A stretch of 64,000 nt of DNA, from contig NZ_JAGSHX010000006.1 of NCBI RefSeq assembly GCF_018138715.1, positions 1,922,001 through 1,986,000 of the forward strand, read 5' to 3'. The stretch is from Streptomyces asiaticus. GTDB lineage: Bacteria; Actinomycetota; Actinomycetes; Streptomycetales; Streptomycetaceae. The translations under genes were made by a program, and so were the position numbers. The notes under the pieces were generated by a model. The model saw nothing but the letters and a program-made list of their open reading frames with translations, had not been told where the DNA came from and did not search any database. Below, piece after piece: positions 60,404 to 64,000 of this stretch (position 1 is its first letter; the number at the start of each line of letters is the position of its first letter).

Positions 60404-61651
60404 TCAGGACACCGGCCGGGAGTCCGCCCAGACGCTCTCGAACTCCTCGCGGTAGGTCCCGAAGAGCCCGCCCTCGCCCTCCTCGGCCGCGCCCTCGCGG
60501 ACGACATCGCGGCCCCGTCCGCCGCCGCGCAGCACCAGGACCGGGGCCTCCATGCCCCGGGCCTTGCGCAGATAGGACTGGACGACCGCGAGGCCGTCCG
60601 CGCCGTCGCCGTTGACCAGGTAGGCGGTGAAGCGGGGCGTCTCGTCGAAGACATGGATCTCGAACGCGCCCGGGTCCCGCAGCCGGGCGCGCACCCGCCG
60701 CATATGGAGGATGTTCATCTCCACCGAGCGGCTCATCTCGCCCTTCTTCAGACCGAGCTCGCGCTCCCGCCGCCGCACCGCGCTGCTCGCCGGGTTGAGG
60801 AAGAGCAGCCGGGCCCGGCAGCCGGATTCGGCCAGCCGGACCAGCCGGCGGCCCGAGTAGTTCTGGACCAGGAGGTTGAGCCCGATGCCGACGGCGTCGA
60901 GGCGGCGGGCGTTGCCGAAGAGGTCCTCGGCGGGCAGCTGGCGCTGGAGCCGCACCCGGTCGGAATGGACGCCCACCACATCGGCGTAGCGGTCGCCGAC
61001 GAGGTCCTCGACGGCGTCGATGGGCAGCCGTTCGGCGGAGGGGGAGCCGGTGCCGCTGCCGAGGATCTCCAGCAGCCGGGCGGAGGCCCGCTCGGCCTGG
61101 GCGAGTACCGTCTCGGACAGGGCGCGGTTGCGGGAGACCACATTGCGGGAGACCTCCAGCTCGTCCAGGACCAGCTCCACCTCGCGGCGGTCGTCGAGGT
61201 AGGGCTCGAAGCACGGCCAGTGCTGGACGAGGAGCTCCCGCAGTTGCGGCAGGGTCAGGAAGCTGACCACATTGTCGTCGGCCGGGTCGAGCAGATAGCC
61301 CTTGCGCCGGCTGACCTCGCGTACGGCGACCGCCCGCTGCACCCACTCCTGCCCGGCGGGGCCGGCCGCGGCGATGACCCAGTCCTCGCCGTGGACCGGT
61401 TCGTAGATGGGCCGCAGCACGGCGCTGACGACGGCGCGCAGCCGCTGTTCCACGAGGTTGAGCCAGATATAGGCCCGCCCGGCCCGGCGTGCGCGTGTGC
61501 GCACCTCGCTCCAGGCTTCGGCGCCCCAGTCCAGTTCCGCTCCGATCTCCATCGGCCGCACCAGGGACACCGCGCCGGGAGGTGCGTCGGTGGAGCCATC
61601 ACCCCCGGGACCTCCGTCACCGGGGGGCAGCTCCAGCCCGCCCGAGCTCAC
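60404..61651 (-). CDS. SAV2148 family HEPN domain protein
   Basis: The 415-residue protein resembles the Streptomyces SAV2148 family. Visible features are VRPMEIGAELDWGAEAWSEVRTRARRAGRAYIWLNLVEQRLR, VVSRNRALSETVLAQAERASARLLE, an R-x4-H-like NRALSE region, and LKKGEMSRSVEMNILHMRRVRARL. A mid-protein segment DAVGIGLNLLVQNYSGRRLVRLAESGCRARLLFLNPAS resembles a phospholipase-D-like/winged sensor fold, which is uncertain. HEPN domains often form RNases or nucleotide-binding helical bundles; no activity is established for this family. GTG 61651 is the start. Confidence 0.8.
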   Translation of the reverse strand: MSSGGLELPPGDGGPGGDGSTDAPPGAVSLVRPMEIGAELDWGAEAWSEVRTRARRAGRAYIWLNLVEQRLRAVVSAVLRPIYEPVHGEDWVIAAAGPAGQEWVQRAVAVREVSRRKGYLLDPADDNVVSFLTLPQLRELLVQHWPCFEPYLDDRREVELVLDELEVSRNVVSRNRALSETVLAQAERASARLLEILGSGTGSPSAERLPIDAVEDLVGDRYADVVGVHSDRVRLQRQLPAEDLFGNARRLDAVGIGLNLLVQNYSGRRLVRLAESGCRARLLFLNPASSAVRRRERELGLKKGEMSRSVEMNILHMRRVRARLRDPGAFEIHVFDETPRFTAYLVNGDGADGLAVVQSYLRKARGMEAPVLVLRGGGRGRDVVREGAAEEGEGGLFGTYREEFESVWADSRPVS

Positions 61652-61740
61652 CTGTGCACCGCCTTCCGCCCCCGTCCAACGATCACCGCAGACTACTGCG
61701 CGGGCGGGGGCGGTGCGACACTCAGGTCCTGCCTATCAGG

Positions 61741-63066
61741 TCAACGTGCCTCTTCTGTATGGCCGTTGTGTCCGGACAGTGCAGGCGGCGTGAGGGGATT
61801 CATAGCGGTGACGTCGCGCGGGGAGAGCTGGAAGCCCTGCCAGTGCACCGGCATCGGCTCCTGGTCCTCATCCCGGGCGATGTGGTGGAACCCGATGTTG
61901 ACCCACACGATGGGGTGCTTGAGGGTCTGCCCGTTGACCCACTTGTCGACGCTCTTACCGACAGCGCAGCTGCGCAGATTGTTGCTGGCGAACTGCTCAC
62001 ACTTGTTGTACTCGGTGAAGTAGACGTCGTGTTTGGTGAAACTACGTCCCTGGTACTTGGTGGTGTGGCCGGGAACGATCTCGTAGCTGCGCGGATGGCC
62101 GTCCTTGTTCTTGCCCGCCGTGCTGACCACGCGCCACCACCGCGCCGCCGCCGCGTCACCGGCCAGCTCCTTGGTGACCTTGGTGCGGGTGGTCTTGGTC
62201 TTCGGGATCCGCCCGGAGGTCGCGGTGGTCTTGGAGTCGTACTGCTCGACCTTGCTCTTGGGCGAGCCGTCCAGCCCGAAGTTCAGCCGCCAGAAGACGT
62301 TGTGGGCATGGCTGGTGGCGTAGTCCTTGGCGCCCTTGCCGATGGGCCAGCCGCGGCCGTCGCCCGCGTCGTAGTCCATCGGGGAGAGCGTGCCGGTGGC
62401 GCCGACCTGCATGGTCATGGTGCCGTCACCGGAGAACCGCCACTCGGTGATGTACTCGTACCAGCCGACCTGGTTGACGGTGTAGACCAGCAGGTCCTTG
62501 CCCTGGAGCTGGTAGACCTTGTTCTCACTGCCGGCCCCGAAGCCGCCCTCGCCCATGCGGTAGGCGTGACCGCGGGCCCGGGTGGTGGCGCACAGGCCCT
62601 TCACATTCGGGTGCTCGGGGTCCCAGGCGTCGGGCACCCGCACGGTCTTGATCGTGCCGCCGGGGCACTCGGCCGGATCCAGCTGCTGGAGCCCCTGGGC
62701 GAAGTTCTGCCCGGTGAGGTCGTCGTACTCATTGCTGCCGTCGTCGTAGGGCACATGGATCTGGCCCAGCTTCGCCGAGGTCAGCACCTTGATCGGGGCG
62801 CTTTCGCCCTTGGGCTGGTACGAGATGTCGTCGAGCACCAGCCCGGCCTTGCTCTCGTAGTGCCAGCACATCCGCCAGGTGGTGCCGCCGTCGAGCTTCT
62901 GCTCGATTCTGTACGGGGCGCTACAGTCCGCCGCGGCAGCGGTCCGCGGGGCCGCCTGGGCGCTGCCGACCGGCCCGGCGGCGATCGCCACGGTGCCGAG
63001 CAGCGCCGAGGCGCCGATGGCCGCCGCGACCCGGGCACGGGCGCGGCGGAGCCTGCTGTCAGGCAT
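61741..63066 (-). CDS. Secreted copper amine oxidase-like catalytic domain protein, diverged
   Basis: The 441-residue exported protein starts MPDSRLRRARARVAAAIGAS with a signal ending near SAQAAPRT. The rest aligns by eye to the C-terminal catalytic domain of copper amine oxidases: CWHYESKAGLVLDDISYQ, VNQVGWYEYITEWRFSGDG, MQVGATGTLSPMDYD, SHAHNVFWRLNFGLDG (copper HxH, 253-255), and GFHHIARDEDQEPMPVHWQGF (third His near 394-395). The cofactor site is altered: the NYD/E consensus reads WYE (202-204). The expected FDxGEYG catalytic-base motif appears as FAQGLQ. The enzyme may therefore lack normal TPQ chemistry. Translation follows a separate gene encoding an N2/N3-like domain. Confidence 0.8.
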   Translation of the reverse strand: MPDSRLRRARARVAAAIGASALLGTVAIAAGPVGSAQAAPRTAAAADCSAPYRIEQKLDGGTTWRMCWHYESKAGLVLDDISYQPKGESAPIKVLTSAKLGQIHVPYDDGSNEYDDLTGQNFAQGLQQLDPAECPGGTIKTVRVPDAWDPEHPNVKGLCATTRARGHAYRMGEGGFGAGSENKVYQLQGKDLLVYTVNQVGWYEYITEWRFSGDGTMTMQVGATGTLSPMDYDAGDGRGWPIGKGAKDYATSHAHNVFWRLNFGLDGSPKSKVEQYDSKTTATSGRIPKTKTTRTKVTKELAGDAAAARWWRVVSTAGKNKDGHPRSYEIVPGHTTKYQGRSFTKHDVYFTEYNKCEQFASNNLRSCAVGKSVDKWVNGQTLKHPIVWVNIGFHHIARDEDQEPMPVHWQGFQLSPRDVTAMNPLTPPALSGHNGHTEEAR

Positions 63067-63140
63067 GGGGAGACTCCTGTAATGAAGCGTTGAGAGGTGT
63101 GCGAGACGCCGGGGCCGGGGCCCTAGCCGGGGCCGGGGCC

Positions 63141-63938
63141 CTAGCCGAGCTTCGTGACCTTGTGGGCGCTCAGGTCGACCACCATCTGCCGGGTGTCGAT
63201 CCAGGGGCCGTTCACCACCCGGGTGAACAGCCGTACGCAGCGGTGCTTGCCGCAGTCCTGGACCGAGGCCGGACCGGGGTTGCTGCCCTCGCCGGCGCGG
63301 TAGATGAAGCCGGTGACGGTCAACTGGTCCGGACGGGTCAGCGCCTTGCCGGTGGCGTCCTTGAAGTCCTTCTTCAGCCCCTCGCCCAGCTTGTCGGCCA
63401 TCAGCAGCCGCGCGGCCTCCATCACCTCGTCGCGGTTGGGCGGCGGCTGCACCCCGTGCTGGGTGTCGGTGCCGGTGACCTTGCCGCTGCCGAGGTCGAC
63501 CGTCTTGGTGACGTAGGTGTCGTCCTTGTAGTCGTAGTACGTCACCTCGGCGCGGCGCGGCGGGTCGGCGGCCCCCACCTCGTCGGGGCTCAGCTCCGCG
63601 AGGTCGGTGGAGAGCCGCTCGGGGCCCTTGGCGCCCTTGACGTCCTCGCTGCTCATGCGGAAATCGCGCCCGGCCGCGAGGCTCTGGGCGCGCTTCATCT
63701 CGTCGTCGGTCAGCGGATCGCGGCCGCTGCCGGTCTTGCCCTGTTCGGGCGCCTCCTCCACCACTCCGGGCTGCTGCCGGGCCGCCTGGCCCTGCTCCGC
63801 CGAGGAGCTCTGGGGTCCCCCACCCGAGCCTTCCTCGCCGGACGCGCTCTCCGGAAGCGTCACGCCGACCAGGACCGCCGTGGCGGTGATCGCCACGGCC
63901 GCGCCGGCCACCACCTTGCCCAGGTGGCGGTGCATCAC
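63141..63938 (-). CDS. Secreted copper amine oxidase N2/N3-like domain protein
   Basis: The 265-residue protein has an N-terminal signal/anchor (HLGKVVAGAAVAITATAVLVGV), a Gly/Ser/Gln-rich linker and then DPLTDDEMKRAQSLA, RRAEVTYYDYKDDTYVTKTVDLGSGKVTGTDTQHGVQPPPNRDEV. This mirrors the HPLDPLT...RRAEVxxYD...GVQPPLxxEE pattern of the N2/N3 domains that precede the catalytic domain in full-length copper amine oxidases. A Cys pair (DCGKHRC) is near the C-terminus. A GTG at 63938 is chosen (GGGGGAGG 11 bases upstream); ATG 63935 is close. It is 74 bp upstream of the catalytic-domain gene, suggesting a split two-subunit protein. Confidence 0.75.
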   Translation of the reverse strand: MMHRHLGKVVAGAAVAITATAVLVGVTLPESASGEEGSGGGPQSSSAEQGQAARQQPGVVEEAPEQGKTGSGRDPLTDDEMKRAQSLAAGRDFRMSSEDVKGAKGPERLSTDLAELSPDEVGAADPPRRAEVTYYDYKDDTYVTKTVDLGSGKVTGTDTQHGVQPPPNRDEVMEAARLLMADKLGEGLKKDFKDATGKALTRPDQLTVTGFIYRAGEGSNPGPASVQDCGKHRCVRLFTRVVNGPWIDTRQMVVDLSAHKVTKLG

Positions 63939-64000
63939 CTTGCGCACATCCTCCCCCAATCCCCCCTGTCGTCATATCGGACCGCATAGCGGGATACGCG

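Overview
The window is high-GC actinobacterial DNA and most likely Streptomyces. The evidence is the G/C-ending codon use, the GTG and TTG starts, the Scr1-type HTH/DUF397 pair, a SAV2148-type HEPN protein, and the gene order of a Streptomyces-type sulfur-assimilation locus. I found no rRNA, tRNA, CRISPR array, insertion sequence or phage gene.

Positions 1-23500 hold the 5' end of rsgA (minus strand) and, divergent from it, a compact modular polyketide synthase (PKS) of two giant genes (633-11657 and 11760-23120). Together they encode a KSQ loading module, four extension modules and a C-terminal thioesterase. All five AT domains carry the YASH methylmalonyl signature. The domain order is KSQ-AT-ACP / KS-AT-ACP / KS-AT-KR-ACP / KS-AT-DH-ER-KR-ACP / KS-AT-DH-ACP-TE. 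Read colinearly, this gives a C15 polypropionate with a 7-hydroxyl and 3,9-diketones, or its cyclised or decarboxylated derivative. The last module has a DH but no KR. The only tailoring sequence nearby is the 3' stump of a cytochrome P450 that begins right at the PKS stop codon. The PKS sits directly between rsgA and a YihY-family membrane protein gene.

Positions 23500-27660 carry a YihY/BrkB-like membrane protein, a small secreted protein, a membrane-spanning HTH/peptidoglycan-binding/lysozyme-like protein and a GNAT acetyltransferase. Positions 27750-37675 form a sulfur regulon on the plus strand: a short leader peptide of the actinobacterial RRHVDL type, sulfite reductase, a zinc-ribbon protein, CysH, CysC, CysD, CysN, a sulfonate-type ABC importer (SsuABC-like) and a sirohydrochlorin chelatase that would supply siroheme for the reductase.

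Positions 37700-48500 contain a TetR/quinone oxidoreductase/SDR unit with a clear operator, a hypothetical protein, an Scr1/DUF397 pair with a perfect 12-bp inverted repeat upstream, a secreted NAGPA-like protein, a Uma2-type nuclease, a cupin, a subtilase and an MMPL transporter. The MMPL gene ends in a 17-bp-stem UUCG terminator. Positions 48500-52400 hold a secreted beta-helix protein, a 1-kb poorly coding stretch and an Erm-type 23S rRNA methyltransferase with a candidate leader ORF. The erm 3' end overlaps a convergent CDP-alcohol phosphatidyltransferase.

Positions 52500-64000 hold a three-gene sugar-type ABC importer without an ATPase, an APH-family kinase, a TIGR03086/DinB-like protein, a DEDDh exonuclease, a GntR/FCD regulator coupled to an orphan ABC ATPase, a SAV2148 HEPN protein, and a two-gene split, diverged copper amine oxidase-like system. 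Short tandem repeats are unusually frequent in the linkers and intergenic DNA of this half.
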